This document shows positions 35,663-44,882 of a stretch of 64,000 nucleotides of DNA, in pieces. A program made the translations under genes and the position numbers. Numbering within the stretch: position 1 is the stretch's first letter; each line of letters opens with the position of its first letter. This DNA is from Parasphingorhabdus sp. (GTDB taxonomy: Bacteria; Pseudomonadota; Alphaproteobacteria; Sphingomonadales; Sphingomonadaceae). Location: positions 62,001 to 126,000 of the forward strand of contig JAUCYS010000002.1 of assembly GCA_030373505.1 (NCBI GenBank), written 5' to 3'. A model generated the notes under the pieces. The model was given only the letters and a program-made list of their open reading frames with translations. It was not told where the DNA came from and ran no database searches.

Positions 35663-36112
35663 TCAGGCGAGCGTTACGGACTTGATCGCGCCCGGCTTCG
35701 CTGGTGGTTCGCCTTTTGGCAGAGCGTGAACCGCTTCCATGCCCGAGGTCACTTCGCCCCAGACGGTGTATTGGCCGTCGAGGAAACGAGCGTCGTCAAG
35801 GCAGATGAAGAACTGGCTGTTGGCGCTGTTCGGGTCCATCGTCCGGGCCATCGAGCAGGTTCCCTCGACATGCGGTTCCTTGGAGAATTCCTGCGCAATG
35901 TCAGGCTTGTCGCTGCCGGACATGCCGGTGCCGGTTGGATCGCCGCCCTGCGCCATGAAACCGCTGATGACACGATGAAAAACGACCCCGTCATAAAAGC
36001 CTTCGGCTGCCAGCTCGGTGATCCGCGCGACATGATTGGGAGCGAGATCAGGCCGCAGCTTGATTTCTACGTCGCCGGTTTCGAGGTGGAGAGTCATTTT
36101 TTCGTGAGCCAT
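35663..36112 (-). CDS. ppiB: Cyclophilin-type peptidyl-prolyl isomerase
   Basis: 149 residues without signal peptide, so cytoplasmic. The cyclophilin signature is complete: YDGVVFHRVISGFMAQGGDP with the catalytic Arg, MARTMDPNSANSQFFICL, and FLDGQYTVWGEV. Catalyses cis-trans isomerisation of prolyl bonds. First gene of a two-gene minus-strand unit with the CMD-like protein; divergent from mgtE. Confidence 0.93.
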   Translation of the reverse strand: MAHEKMTLHLETGDVEIKLRPDLAPNHVARITELAAEGFYDGVVFHRVISGFMAQGGDPTGTGMSGSDKPDIAQEFSKEPHVEGTCSMARTMDPNSANSQFFICLDDARFLDGQYTVWGEVTSGMEAVHALPKGEPPAKPGAIKSVTLA

Positions 36113-36273
36113 CAGGCTTGTTCCTTTTCGTTCATTGAATCGTTCTTGGGCCGCATATAGGCAAGCTGTCCGGAAAAATCACCCTGCCTCGCGATAAATG
36201 TCACAAAAGATTGCATTTGCAACGGTGCACCGACTAGTAAGCAGCCAAACACACGCAGAAAGGGAGCATCGCG

Positions 36274-37683
36274 ATGACCGAGATCAACGACGCTCCGGAC
36301 GCCGTCATCGAACGCGAAGACGTGCTTGACGAAGACAATCGGTTGACCGACGAATTTGTCCGCTCCGTTTCCGAAGCGGTCGAGGATAATAACAGCGCAC
36401 TGGCGCAGGAACTGGTCAACCCGCTCCACAATGCCGACATCGCCGATCTGTTCGAGCTGATCGACGCCGACGAACGCGCGCCGCTGGCCGACGCCCTCGG
36501 CGATCTGGTCAGCGCCGACGTGCTCGCCGAGATGAACGAGCATGTCCGCGAGGACGTGATCGAGGCGCTGGATGCCGGCCAGATTGCCGGCCTGACCGAG
36601 CAACTGGATACCGATGACGCGGTTGCGATCATCGAGGATCTGGACAAGGGCGAGCAGCAGGCCGTTCTCGCCGAACTGGACGCCGAGGACCGCGCGGCGA
36701 TCGAGAGCGCCCTCACCTATGAGGAGGAAACCGCCGGCCGCATCATGCAGCGCGAATTTGTCGCGGTGCCCGAACATATGATGGTTGGCGACCTGATCGA
36801 CTATCTGCGCAAGAATGACGACCTGACCACCGAATTCTGGGAAATCTATGTCGTCGATCCGGCCTTCCGCCCGATCGGCACCTGCCAGCTCAGCTGGATT
36901 CTCCGCACTCCGCGCGATATCGCCATCGCCGATGTGATGAAGCGCGAACAGTCGCTGATCCCGGTCAATATGGACCAGGAAGAAGTCGCACTGCGCTTCC
37001 AGAAATATAATCTGATCTCGGCCGCGGTAATCAACGACGACGGCCGCCTGATCGGGATGATCACCGTCGATGACATTCTGCACATCGTCGAGGATGAGGC
37101 CAGCGAAGACGTTCTGCTGCTCTCCGGTGCCGGCGACGGTGACATCAACGAGCCGATCCGCGATTCCTACACGGCCCGCGTCCGCTGGCTGATCGCCAAT
37201 CTGGCCACCGCGCTGGTCGCCAGCTTTGTCATCTCGATCTTCGGTGCCGCGATCGAACAGATGGTGGCGCTGGCCATATTGATGCCGATCGTGGCCTCGA
37301 TCGGCGGCAATGCCGGTACCCAGACCATGGCCGTTTCGGTACGCGCGCTGGCCATGAACGAGCTGACCCGCTCCAACACCCGCCGGATCATCGGCCGCGA
37401 ATTTCGCATTGCGCTGCTCAATGGCGGCACGATTGCGATTCTGGTCGGCCTGGGGACCGGGCTGGTCTTCGCCAATCCCGTGCTCGGCGGTGTTATCGGC
37501 ATAGCCATGCTGATCAATATCGTTATCGCCGGATTCGCCGGCATTTTCGTGCCGGTGATGCTGGACCGGCTGGATCAGGACCCGGCGCTTGCGTCCTCCG
37601 TCTTTGTCACGATGATCACCGACACCATGGGCTTCCTGGCCTTTCTCGGCCTCGCCGTCGGCAGCGGCATGGTCAGCCTCTAG
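36274..37683 (+). CDS. mgtE: Magnesium transporter MgtE
   Basis: 469 residues: acidic N domain (about 15-150, ADALGDLVSADVLAEMNEH), a CBS pair (about 155-275, GTCQLSWILRTPRD, MTVDDILHIVEDEA) that senses cytosolic magnesium, and five C-terminal membrane helices (about 300-469) with the GGNAGTQTMAV filter region. Gated Mg2+ channel. Nine bases before a GNAT gene. Confidence 0.95.
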   Translation: MTEINDAPDAVIEREDVLDEDNRLTDEFVRSVSEAVEDNNSALAQELVNPLHNADIADLFELIDADERAPLADALGDLVSADVLAEMNEHVREDVIEALDAGQIAGLTEQLDTDDAVAIIEDLDKGEQQAVLAELDAEDRAAIESALTYEEETAGRIMQREFVAVPEHMMVGDLIDYLRKNDDLTTEFWEIYVVDPAFRPIGTCQLSWILRTPRDIAIADVMKREQSLIPVNMDQEEVALRFQKYNLISAAVINDDGRLIGMITVDDILHIVEDEASEDVLLLSGAGDGDINEPIRDSYTARVRWLIANLATALVASFVISIFGAAIEQMVALAILMPIVASIGGNAGTQTMAVSVRALAMNELTRSNTRRIIGREFRIALLNGGTIAILVGLGTGLVFANPVLGGVIGIAMLINIVIAGFAGIFVPVMLDRLDQDPALASSVFVTMITDTMGFLAFLGLAVGSGMVSL

Positions 37684-37691
37684 GGCAAAGA

Positions 37692-38207
37692 ATGATCGAG
37701 ACCGAACGCCTGTTGCTCCGTCCGCATATTGCCGATGACTTCGATGCCTGCCGCGCCATGTGGCAGGACCCGGCGGTGGTAAAATATATCGGCGGCACGC
37801 CCGCTAGCGAAGGCGAAGCCTGGCTGCGCTTTCTCGGCTATTTTGGCCGCTGGCAACTCATGGGCTATGGCCTGTTTGCCCTGATCGAGAAGTCATCCGG
37901 CCAGTTCATGGGCGAAGTCGGGTTCAGCGACTTCCGGCGCGAACTCGGCCCCAATTTCGATCCCTATCATGAAGCCGCTTGGGTATTGGCGACAGCCGGT
38001 CATGGCAAGGGCTATGCACGGGAAGCGATGACGGCCGCGCAACGCTGGCTGGATGAAAAGTTCAGACCGGCCAGGACGGTCTGCATCATCAACCCCGAAA
38101 ATATATCCTCGATCCGCCTGGCCGAAAGGCTTGGCTTTCATGCCACCGGCGAAGCGGAATATAATCAGAAAACCGTCACGCTGTTTGCCCGGCCACGTCC
38201 CCAATAA
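37692..38207 (+). CDS. GNAT acetyltransferase (RimJ/RimL-like)
   Basis: 171 residues beginning MIETERLLLRPH, the standard opening of RimJ/RimL-type acetyltransferases. The acetyl-CoA pocket is at HGKGYAREAMTAAQRWL and the C-terminal NPENISSIRLAERLGFHATG matches the fold. Target (ribosomal protein N-terminus, small molecule) cannot be told. Probably co-transcribed with mgtE. Confidence 0.88.
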   Translation: MIETERLLLRPHIADDFDACRAMWQDPAVVKYIGGTPASEGEAWLRFLGYFGRWQLMGYGLFALIEKSSGQFMGEVGFSDFRRELGPNFDPYHEAAWVLATAGHGKGYAREAMTAAQRWLDEKFRPARTVCIINPENISSIRLAERLGFHATGEAEYNQKTVTLFARPRPQ

Positions 38208-38237
38208 GCGAATAGCGACCCGCTGGCAGCGGCAGGA

Positions 38238-38654
38238 TCAGCCTCTGGAACCGGTATAAGCCGCGACAAAATTGCGCAGATCGTTGAATATCCGTTCCCG
38301 CTCGCTGTCACCCAGCATTTCGCAGCTCAGCGAGTCAAAGGCGGGCCGGTTATTGCCGGCCGCCAGCCGAAGCGCCGCCACCAGCCAGATTTCATCCGGC
38401 GTGGTCTGCGAACAGCAGGGCCGTCCGATCTGGAACGGCTCTGCCCATGCGAAGCCGATGGTTTCGGCCATGATCAATATCCGCGTCGCCGCCAGCCTTC
38501 CGCCCAGCCGGTCGGCCAGATGATCGGCGCAATCATAATTATTCTGGATGCCGACGATCGCGAGGCGAAAGGCGATGATCAGCCTCGCCTCGACCGATGG
38601 CATCGTCCTGATGTCCGGCAATGGCTTCAGCAGTTGTTCTAGTATCGCACCCAA
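38238..38654 (-). CDS. Hypothetical protein behind a Fur-like box
   Basis: 138 residues from TTG at 38654, which has AGGAG seven bases upstream. Mostly helical by composition, with ARLIIAFRLAIVGIQNNYDCADHLADRLGGR and RPCCSQTTPDEIWLVAALRLA; three Cys residues in the middle but no recognised motif, no signal peptide, no membrane helix. Family not recognised. The 19-bp Fur-like palindrome at 38693-38711 lies 38 bases ahead of the start, which suggests iron-dependent expression. Confidence 0.7.
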   Translation of the reverse strand: MGAILEQLLKPLPDIRTMPSVEARLIIAFRLAIVGIQNNYDCADHLADRLGGRLAATRILIMAETIGFAWAEPFQIGRPCCSQTTPDEIWLVAALRLAAGNNRPAFDSLSCEMLGDSERERIFNDLRNFVAAYTGSRG

Positions 38655-38692
38655 TCTCTCTCTCCTCGCTGTCCGAATCCTCCTTACAATAT

Positions 38693-38711
38693 GATATTGA
38701 TAATCATTTGC
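38693..38711. promoter_or_regulatory. Fur box
   Basis: GATATTGATAATCATTTGC agrees with the classic Fur consensus at 16 of 19 positions and keeps the central TGATAATCATT. It overlaps a plausible minus-strand promoter (TTGCAA, then TATTGT 16 bp later) in front of the 138-residue unknown gene, and also lies 100 bp upstream of the plus-strand DUF1489 gene. Confidence 0.65.
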
Positions 38712-38811
38712 AATAGTAATCTTGCAATTTCTGATGGTCTGTCCGTTCGGCTGAAATGAGCGCCCCCGGAAGATGCTTGACTAAACCGGTCGCCGACCAC
38801 AGATGATAAAA

Positions 38812-39225
38812 ATGCCACTCAATATGACCAAGATTGCCTATCGCAGCGAAAGCCCGGCAACGCTGCGACAATGGCTGGAATCGCACAGGGACAACCGGCA
38901 GACGGACGGCGAGGCACGGCTGACCACTCGCTATCTGCCGAAGCGGCACGCAGAAATGGTCGGTGGCTCGCTCTACTGGATTCATGCGAAGAAGATCGTC
39001 GGCCGCTCGCCGATCATCGGCTTCATGGACAATGGCCAGGGGCGGCAATGGATCCGGCTGGAACCGCGGCTGATCGCCGTGCAGCCGATCCCGAAGCGCG
39101 CGCACCAGGGCTGGCGCTATCTCGAGGAGAAGGACGCTCCCACCGATCTTGGCGATGCCGCGGAAGGCGCAGAAGAAATGCCGGCCGAAATGCTCGGCGA
39201 ACTGGCCAGTCTCGGACTGGTCTAG
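38812..39225 (+). CDS. DUF1489 family protein
   Basis: 137 residues from ATG at 38812 (MPLNMTKIAYRS); an ATG three codons earlier is possible and neither has a clear ribosome site. Family members start with MPLxMxK, which decided the call. Seen: ARLTTRYLPKRHAEMVGGSLYWIHAKKIVGRSPIIGF and QWIRLEPRLIAVQPIPKRAHQGWRYLE (in pieces), both typical of DUF1489, a widespread alphaproteobacterial cytosolic protein of unknown function. Confidence 0.85.
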   Translation: MPLNMTKIAYRSESPATLRQWLESHRDNRQTDGEARLTTRYLPKRHAEMVGGSLYWIHAKKIVGRSPIIGFMDNGQGRQWIRLEPRLIAVQPIPKRAHQGWRYLEEKDAPTDLGDAAEGAEEMPAEMLGELASLGLV

Positions 39226-39258
39226 TCCCGCCCTAACAGCGCTGCCGGCCCGTTACCG

Positions 39259-40140
39259 TCACTCTTTGCCGTCGAGCCAGTGTTTGAGCAGATCATGCGC
39301 AATCGCAAAAGGCGGCGGCGCGATAAACGGCGCGCCGGGATCACCGGACATGGCGGCCCTCACCTCGTCGAGCGAGAACCAGGCCGCTTCCTCGATTTCC
39401 TCTTCGTCCAGTGTCAGCGTGGAATCGTCGGTTACACTGGTGCAGGCGATCATCAGCGAGGACGGAAAGGGCCATGGCTGGCTGGCGAAATAGCGCACGT
39501 CCCGAACCTTGATCCCGGCTTCCTCGAACAATTCCCGTTTCACGCAGCCCTCGATACTCTCGCCGGGCTCCAGAAAGCCGGCCAGCGCCGAAAAGCGTTT
39601 CGGCGGAAAGCGCGGCTGGCGACCGAGCAGCACCTTGCCCTCGCATTCTGACAGCATGATCGCCACCGGATCGGTGCGGGGAAAATGTTCGGCGCGGCAG
39701 CCGCCGCTCTCGGGATCGCACAGCCGCGCCCAGCCGCCCTTGCGCGACTGGGTCGGCTTGCCGCATTGTGCGCAAAATTTGTGCCGTGCATGCCAGTCGA
39801 CCAGGCTGCGCGCGGTCGCATAGATCGCCGCCTGATCGGCGGGCAGCGAGCCCAGCGACTGCCACAGGGCCGGATTGGCGACAGGCACCGAATCCCCTGC
39901 CCCGTTCAGCTCGGCAAAATAGGAGACATCATCTTCAATGCCGAGCAGCAGCAGGTCATTTTCCGGCGCCGCTTCATAGGCAGCGCCCCAGGCAAGGTCG
40001 CCATAATCGTCGAAAACCGGATTGAGCCCGTCGAGCTTGAGCAGACGGGCACGCGGATTCATCATCGCGGCGCGCAGCCTGTCCGGATTGACCCGCACCT
40101 GGTCGGCACGGTCGAGCGTCCCGCCAGCGAAGGTTGGCAC
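39259..40140 (-). CDS. nudC: NAD(H) pyrophosphatase / NAD-decapping Nudix hydrolase
   Basis: 293 residues, GTG start. A zinc ribbon (KFCAQCGKPT, RLCDPESGGC, about 122-150) precedes the Nudix box GFLEPGESIEGCVKRELFEEAG read as G(x5)E(x7)REx2EE, followed by the NADH-pyrophosphatase tag SQPWPFPSS. Hydrolyses NAD(H) and removes NAD caps from RNA in relatives. Alone on the minus strand; 85 bases after the beta-lactamase-fold gene end on that strand. Confidence 0.93.
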   Translation of the reverse strand: MPTFAGGTLDRADQVRVNPDRLRAAMMNPRARLLKLDGLNPVFDDYGDLAWGAAYEAAPENDLLLLGIEDDVSYFAELNGAGDSVPVANPALWQSLGSLPADQAAIYATARSLVDWHARHKFCAQCGKPTQSRKGGWARLCDPESGGCRAEHFPRTDPVAIMLSECEGKVLLGRQPRFPPKRFSALAGFLEPGESIEGCVKRELFEEAGIKVRDVRYFASQPWPFPSSLMIACTSVTDDSTLTLDEEEIEEAAWFSLDEVRAAMSGDPGAPFIAPPPFAIAHDLLKHWLDGKE

Positions 40141-40225
40141 AATATTTTGTCGGTCTTTCAGGATCGTCTCTCCGGCATTTTTCTGTTTTCAAGTCCCCTG
40201 GCAGGGAAGGCACCTCAATCCCGTG

Positions 40226-41569
40226 TCAGGGGCTGGTATTGCCCGCCCCAGTACCGGCGCTGCCTATCAGGTCGGCATAGACATATTTCGGGAAATCCGA
40301 CTGGAAGGGATAGCTGTTAGACGGAATATATTGCGTATAGCCGCCGGCCCGAAGCCCGCGCACGGTATCGACAAAGGCCGAGGTCCCGGCTGCACCGCCC
40401 CAGCCGAAGGTGCCCGCAGGACTGACCTGGGTGCCAAGGCCCGAACGCCCGCCGGCGCCAAAGCCGTGATTGGCGACCCAGGTGCCCTTGGTGCTGGCCG
40501 TTTCCGGCAGCAGGTTCGACATGCCGAGCCTGGCCGTTTCCGGCTTCATCACCCGGACATTGCCCAGCTGACCGAAGCCGAGCAGCATCTGCAGGAACTT
40601 GTCATAGTCGCCGGCGGTGCCGACCAGGCCGGTGCTGCCAAAGGCAAAGGGAGGCTTGTCGAGAAAGATGCTGGTCGCGCCGGGATCAATCGGGATCAGC
40701 GATCCCGCAAATGGCGCATAATTGTCGGCAAGATCGTCGGCCCGGTCCGCCGGCACCTGATAGAACATGTCCTTCATGCCCAGTGGCCCGAACATCCGTT
40801 CCTGCAGAAACTGGTCGAGCGGCTTGCCGGAGACCTTTTCGATTACTGCGCTCAGCACGTCGTGGCTGAGCGAATAGCTCCACTGGGTGCCGGGCTGGTA
40901 AACCAGCGGCAGTTCCGACAGCCGTTTCATGAAAGTCATGATATCCGGAGTCGGCGCGCCGGCATCTATCCCCGGAATCGGAGTGCGGCTGACCCGCCCC
41001 GGTGTCAGGCCGGCGGCGAGATAGGCTTTCTGGATCGGCCCCTTGGAAATGATCGTATAGCCGAGGCCAGCGGTATGCGTCTGCAGCTGGCGAATGGTGA
41101 TCGGTGCCTTGGCCGGCTCGACATTGTCGAGCGCGCCTTCCGGATCGACCAGCACCTGCATGTCGGCAAATTCGGGGAAAATATCGGACAGCGGCTGGTC
41201 CAGAGAAATCAGTCCGTCCTCGATCAGCATCATCGTCGCCATGCCGGTGATCGGCTTGGTCTGCGAATACATCCGCCACAATGTGTTGCCGTCAACCGGC
41301 TTGTCGCCGCCGAGACTGAGCCTCCCGGCAGCGATCATCTGCGGCGATTTCTGGCCAAAACCGATCATCGCCAGCATGCCGGCAACCTTCCTGTCCGCTA
41401 CATATTCGTTGATGATTTTCGTCAGTCCCGGAAAGGCTGGCGCCATGTCCCTGGCAAAGGCGAGGCCCGGCATGCCGGCGAGAAAAGCCCCGGCGCCGAT
41501 ACCGCCAAGCACGGAGCGCCGGGAAAAGGAGGATATAGGGGACAATGGTGCAGATTTTTCAGCGATCAT
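40226..41569 (-). CDS. Beta-lactamase-fold serine hydrolase (class C / esterase type), Tat-like signal
   Basis: 447 residues from ATG at 41569, which overlaps the mutY stop (ATGA) and has GAAGGAAG upstream. The N-terminus FSRRSVLGGIGAGAFLAG is a twin-arginine-like signal. The serine nucleophile lies in MYSQTKPITG (SxxK), a Tyr in WSYSLSHD, and a late WGGAAGT stands for the KTG-like motif. Relatives are periplasmic esterases, transesterases and penicillin-binding-protein-like enzymes; resistance cannot be concluded. Confidence 0.87.
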   Translation of the reverse strand: MIAEKSAPLSPISSFSRRSVLGGIGAGAFLAGMPGLAFARDMAPAFPGLTKIINEYVADRKVAGMLAMIGFGQKSPQMIAAGRLSLGGDKPVDGNTLWRMYSQTKPITGMATMMLIEDGLISLDQPLSDIFPEFADMQVLVDPEGALDNVEPAKAPITIRQLQTHTAGLGYTIISKGPIQKAYLAAGLTPGRVSRTPIPGIDAGAPTPDIMTFMKRLSELPLVYQPGTQWSYSLSHDVLSAVIEKVSGKPLDQFLQERMFGPLGMKDMFYQVPADRADDLADNYAPFAGSLIPIDPGATSIFLDKPPFAFGSTGLVGTAGDYDKFLQMLLGFGQLGNVRVMKPETARLGMSNLLPETASTKGTWVANHGFGAGGRSGLGTQVSPAGTFGWGGAAGTSAFVDTVRGLRAGGYTQYIPSNSYPFQSDFPKYVYADLIGSAGTGAGNTSP

Positions 41570-42633
41570 GTTTCTTCCTTCAATTTCCACTTTACCGCCT
41601 TGGCATAAAGGGTCGGCAATCCTGCCTCCGCTATATTGTCGAGCGGCCACCAGATATTGTCATCCTTGTTAGTAGCGATTTTTTCATCCTGATAAACTGC
41701 CAAATCGACCTCAAGCGAAAAATGGGTGAAGCTGTGCTGAACGATATTGTCATGCACTCGCCACTGCCCCGCGATCGGCGGATTTGCATGGCCGTCCCTG
41801 CCCGCTGCCCAGCCATCGTCGGGGAGTGCCCGCATTCCGCCGAGCATCCCCTTGGGCGGCCGGGTTGCCAGCAATATCCGGCCCTGCTGCTCGACCCAGA
41901 AAAAGCGCGCGCGGCGGACCGGCTTGTGCTTCTTCGGCGGCTTGACCGGATAGGATTCCATGTCGCCCGCAGCAAAAGCCGCGCATTGCTCCTGCACCGG
42001 GCAGATATCGCATTTCGGATTTTTCGATGTGCAGATGGTCGCGCCCATATCCATGCAGGCCTGGGCAAAATCCCCTGCCCTTTCCGCTGGCGTGATCGCG
42101 TCCATTGCCGTGCGGATGGCGGCCTTGCCCTTCGGCAGCGGCGTGTCGATGGCGAACAGCCGCGCCACCAGCCGCTCGATATTGGCATCCACCACCACCG
42201 CCCGCTCGCCAAATGCGATCGCGGCGATCGCCGCCGCAGTATAGGCACCCACGCCAGGCAGTTTTAGCAGTTCAGACTCTTTCTGAGGAAAGATTCCGTC
42301 CAGTTTTTCCGTAACATGGACGGCACATTTATGAAGATTCCGCGCCCGGGCATAATAGCCAAGCCCGGCCCAGGCGGCGAGCACATCGGCTTCCTTTGCC
42401 GCCGCCAGCTGCTGCACCGTCGGCCACCGCCGGGTGAAGGTCTCGAAATAGCTTTTGACCGCGCCTACCGTGGTCTGCTGCAGCATGATCTCCGACAGCC
42501 AGACATGATAGGGATTGGGCAGCTTGCCGCCGGGCGGCGTCCGCCATGGCAGTTTCCTGGCGTTATCCACATAATGTGCACCAATATTGGCAGAAATTTT
42601 GCGTGCCTTGGCGGAGAAACTATCGACGGCCAT
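41566..42633 (-). CDS. mutY: Adenine DNA glycosylase
   Basis: 355 residues. Removes adenine mispaired with 8-oxoguanine. Seen: helix-hairpin-helix LLKLPGVGAYTAAAIAAIAFG, catalytic Asp in VVVDANIERL, the [4Fe-4S] cysteines in CTSKNPKCDICPVQEQC (C-x6-C-x2-C-x5-C), and a C-terminal Nudix-like domain for 8-oxoG recognition (RILLATRPPKGMLGGM). Divergent from the DciA-like gene with only 27 bases between, and coupled to the downstream hydrolase gene. Confidence 0.95.
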   Translation of the reverse strand: MAVDSFSAKARKISANIGAHYVDNARKLPWRTPPGGKLPNPYHVWLSEIMLQQTTVGAVKSYFETFTRRWPTVQQLAAAKEADVLAAWAGLGYYARARNLHKCAVHVTEKLDGIFPQKESELLKLPGVGAYTAAAIAAIAFGERAVVVDANIERLVARLFAIDTPLPKGKAAIRTAMDAITPAERAGDFAQACMDMGATICTSKNPKCDICPVQEQCAAFAAGDMESYPVKPPKKHKPVRRARFFWVEQQGRILLATRPPKGMLGGMRALPDDGWAAGRDGHANPPIAGQWRVHDNIVQHSFTHFSLEVDLAVYQDEKIATNKDDNIWWPLDNIAEAGLPTLYAKAVKWKLKEET

Positions 42634-42660
42634 GCCCGCGCCATGCCATAAACGACCGCT

Positions 42661-43344
42661 ATGGCGAAGAAAATTGACAATATCGGCGATGAAATGGCGA
42701 AAAGCGCCCGTAACGGTGCGCCAGCCGCCAGCAAAATGCCGAAAAAAGCGTCAAAAAAACCGCCTGTGCGCCAATATCAGAAATATCAGCGACCGCGCGG
42801 CGGCCCCGCAAAAAGCATTTCCGACCTGATGCCCGAAATCGGCCGCGCCGCCTTTCGCCGCTACGGTTTCATCCAGTCCTCGGTGGTCAGCCGCTGGCCG
42901 GAAATCGTCGGCGAACGCTATGCCGCCGTTTCCCTGCCCGAGTCGATTCGTTTCCCGCGCGGTGAGAAAGAGGGCGGCACGCTGCATCTGGTGGTCAGCG
43001 GCGCCTATGCGACGCTGATGCAACATATCGCGCCGGATATTGTCGAGCGGGTGAACCGTTTTTTCGGCTATGGCGCGGTCAGTCAGATTCGATTCAGACA
43101 GGGCAATATAACAGCCCGGAAAGACAAGGAAAAACGGGTTCCCCTGCCGGCATCGCTCAAGCCTGCCCCGATCCAGCTGGGCGAGAATCTGCGCGATATC
43201 GGCGATCCGGAGCTGAACCGGGTGCTGGAATCGCTGGCATCGGCAGTTGCAAAGGCGGAAGCGGACCCTAAGAAAGACGCCGAGACGAGCATCAGGATAG
43301 TCGGCAAGATCGGCGGCGGCGAAAAGAAGAAGGACCGGACATGA
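42661..43344 (+). CDS. DUF721 (DciA-like) protein
   Basis: 227 residues. A basic, disordered N-terminus (KMPKKASKKPPVRQYQKYQRP) precedes a DUF721 domain (about 50-140: RYGFIQSSVVSRWPEIVGERYAAVSLPESIRF, LHLVVSGAYATLMQHIAPDIVERVNRFFGYGAV, in pieces). DciA proteins load the replicative helicase DnaB in most bacteria lacking DnaC. Assignment to that role is by family. The stop overlaps the next gene's start by 4 bp. Confidence 0.85.
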   Translation: MAKKIDNIGDEMAKSARNGAPAASKMPKKASKKPPVRQYQKYQRPRGGPAKSISDLMPEIGRAAFRRYGFIQSSVVSRWPEIVGERYAAVSLPESIRFPRGEKEGGTLHLVVSGAYATLMQHIAPDIVERVNRFFGYGAVSQIRFRQGNITARKDKEKRVPLPASLKPAPIQLGENLRDIGDPELNRVLESLASAVAKAEADPKKDAETSIRIVGKIGGGEKKKDRT

Positions 43345-44033
43345 AGTTTAGAAACGCGTATCTTGCCTCGGCAGCATTGGCCGCCGCAGTGATGGTCTCA
43401 CCGGCATCGGCCCAGCAGACCGACTGGACCAAGCGGGTCACGATGTCGGCCATGGGCGGTCATGTTCTGGGCAATCCGCTGGCGAAAAATCGCTTGGTGG
43501 AATATGTCAGCTACACCTGCAGCCATTGCGCCGACTTTGAAGTTACATCCAGTGTTCCCCTGAAGAAGGACTTCATTGCCAAGGGCAAGGTCAGCGCGGA
43601 AGTCCGCAACTATGTCCGCGATGCCGTGGATTTTACGGCAGCGATGCTGGCGCGATGCGGCGGCCGGACCAAGTTTTTCGGCAACCACCACGCCTTCATG
43701 GCATCGCAGGACAAATGGCTGAAAACCGTCATGTCGACCTCTCCCGAGGTGCAGAAGACATGGTATGAGGGCGAAACCAACGCCCGGCTGCAAAAGATCG
43801 CCTCTGATGTCGGCTTTTACGACATCATGGCCAAGCGCGGCATCAGCAAGACACAGGCAAATGTCTGCCTTGCCGACAAGAAAGCGCAGGACCAGATTCT
43901 GGCGATGAGCAAATATGGCGCAGAGACCGTCAAGATCACGGGGACGCCAAGCTTCACAATCAACGACAAGCTGCTAGACAAGGTGCACAGCTGGTCGGTT
44001 CTTCTTCCGAAACTGGCAGCGCTTCCGCAATAG
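43341..44033 (+). CDS. Periplasmic DsbA-family thioredoxin-fold protein (first of pair)
   Basis: 230 residues, signal peptide ending SPASA-Q. Thioredoxin fold with insert; active site YTCSHC (CSHC), then a helical insert and the cis-Pro region TGTPSFTIND. DsbA/DsbG-like thiol oxidoreductase. It overlaps the DciA-like stop by 4 bp, and 33 bases later a lipoprotein of the same family begins. Confidence 0.9.
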   Translation: MKFRNAYLASAALAAAVMVSPASAQQTDWTKRVTMSAMGGHVLGNPLAKNRLVEYVSYTCSHCADFEVTSSVPLKKDFIAKGKVSAEVRNYVRDAVDFTAAMLARCGGRTKFFGNHHAFMASQDKWLKTVMSTSPEVQKTWYEGETNARLQKIASDVGFYDIMAKRGISKTQANVCLADKKAQDQILAMSKYGAETVKITGTPSFTINDKLLDKVHSWSVLLPKLAALPQ

Positions 44034-44066
44034 CCATTCGATCATTTCAGCAAACAGGAACAGAAT

Positions 44067-44810
44067 ATGCGCACATTGAACTATATCGCTCCGCTGGCTT
44101 TGGCCCTGGCACTGACCGCCTGCGGCGATGCGACCGAAAGCGAGAGCGGAGCGACCTCTTCCGAGGCGGTCAACGCACTGGAAGCGCCTGAGGGCCAGAA
44201 ATGGTCGGAAACCGTTTCGAAAACCGATGCCGGCGGCATCGTGATGGGCAATCCGGATGCACCGATCAAGCTGGTCGAATATATGTCGATCACCTGCTCG
44301 CACTGCCGGGATTTCGGCGAGCAGGCCTTTGCCCCGCTGCGCGACACCTATGTCGACAGTGGCCGGGTCAGTTTTGAAATCCGCAATTTTGTGCGCGATC
44401 CGCTGGATCTGACCGCCGCCATCCTGTCCCGCTGCGGTGGTGAGGCCCCCTTCTTCCCGTTGACCGAACAGGCGCTGAGCAATCAGGGCACGATGTTTGA
44501 AAAAGCACAGGGCATGGGCGAAGCCACCTATAGCGACATATTGAAATCCGCGCCGGACAGCCGGTTCGTCCGCCTCGCCGAGCAGCTTGGCCTGATCAGC
44601 TTTTTCCAGCAGCGCGGCATTTCCGAAGACCAGGCCAAGACCTGCCTCGCCAATACGGAAACCGCCGAGGAGCTGATGAACGGCACACAGAAAGCCGCCG
44701 AGGAATATAATATCGAGGGCACCCCGACCTTCCTGATCAACGGACAGAAAGTCGAGGGAACCACTTGGGCGATGATCGAAACCAAGCTGAAGGAGGCCGG
44801 CGCCAGATAG
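44067..44810 (+). CDS. DsbA-family thioredoxin-fold lipoprotein (second of pair)
   Basis: 247 residues. Lipobox LTAC makes this a lipoprotein, unlike its neighbour. Active site ITCSHC and cis-Pro EGTPTFLING. About as long as the preceding gene product and similar in layout (VMGNPDAPIKLVEYMS against VLGNPLAKNRLVEYVS), so the two probably arose by tandem duplication. Predicted to act on disulfides at the outer face of a membrane. Confidence 0.9.
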   Translation: MRTLNYIAPLALALALTACGDATESESGATSSEAVNALEAPEGQKWSETVSKTDAGGIVMGNPDAPIKLVEYMSITCSHCRDFGEQAFAPLRDTYVDSGRVSFEIRNFVRDPLDLTAAILSRCGGEAPFFPLTEQALSNQGTMFEKAQGMGEATYSDILKSAPDSRFVRLAEQLGLISFFQQRGISEDQAKTCLANTETAEELMNGTQKAAEEYNIEGTPTFLINGQKVEGTTWAMIETKLKEAGAR

Positions 44811-44882
44811 GCGCCGGACCAGTCGCTGGAGGGGCCGCGATTTGAATGGGGTGACTGACCGGGAGCGCATGGGATATACGCC

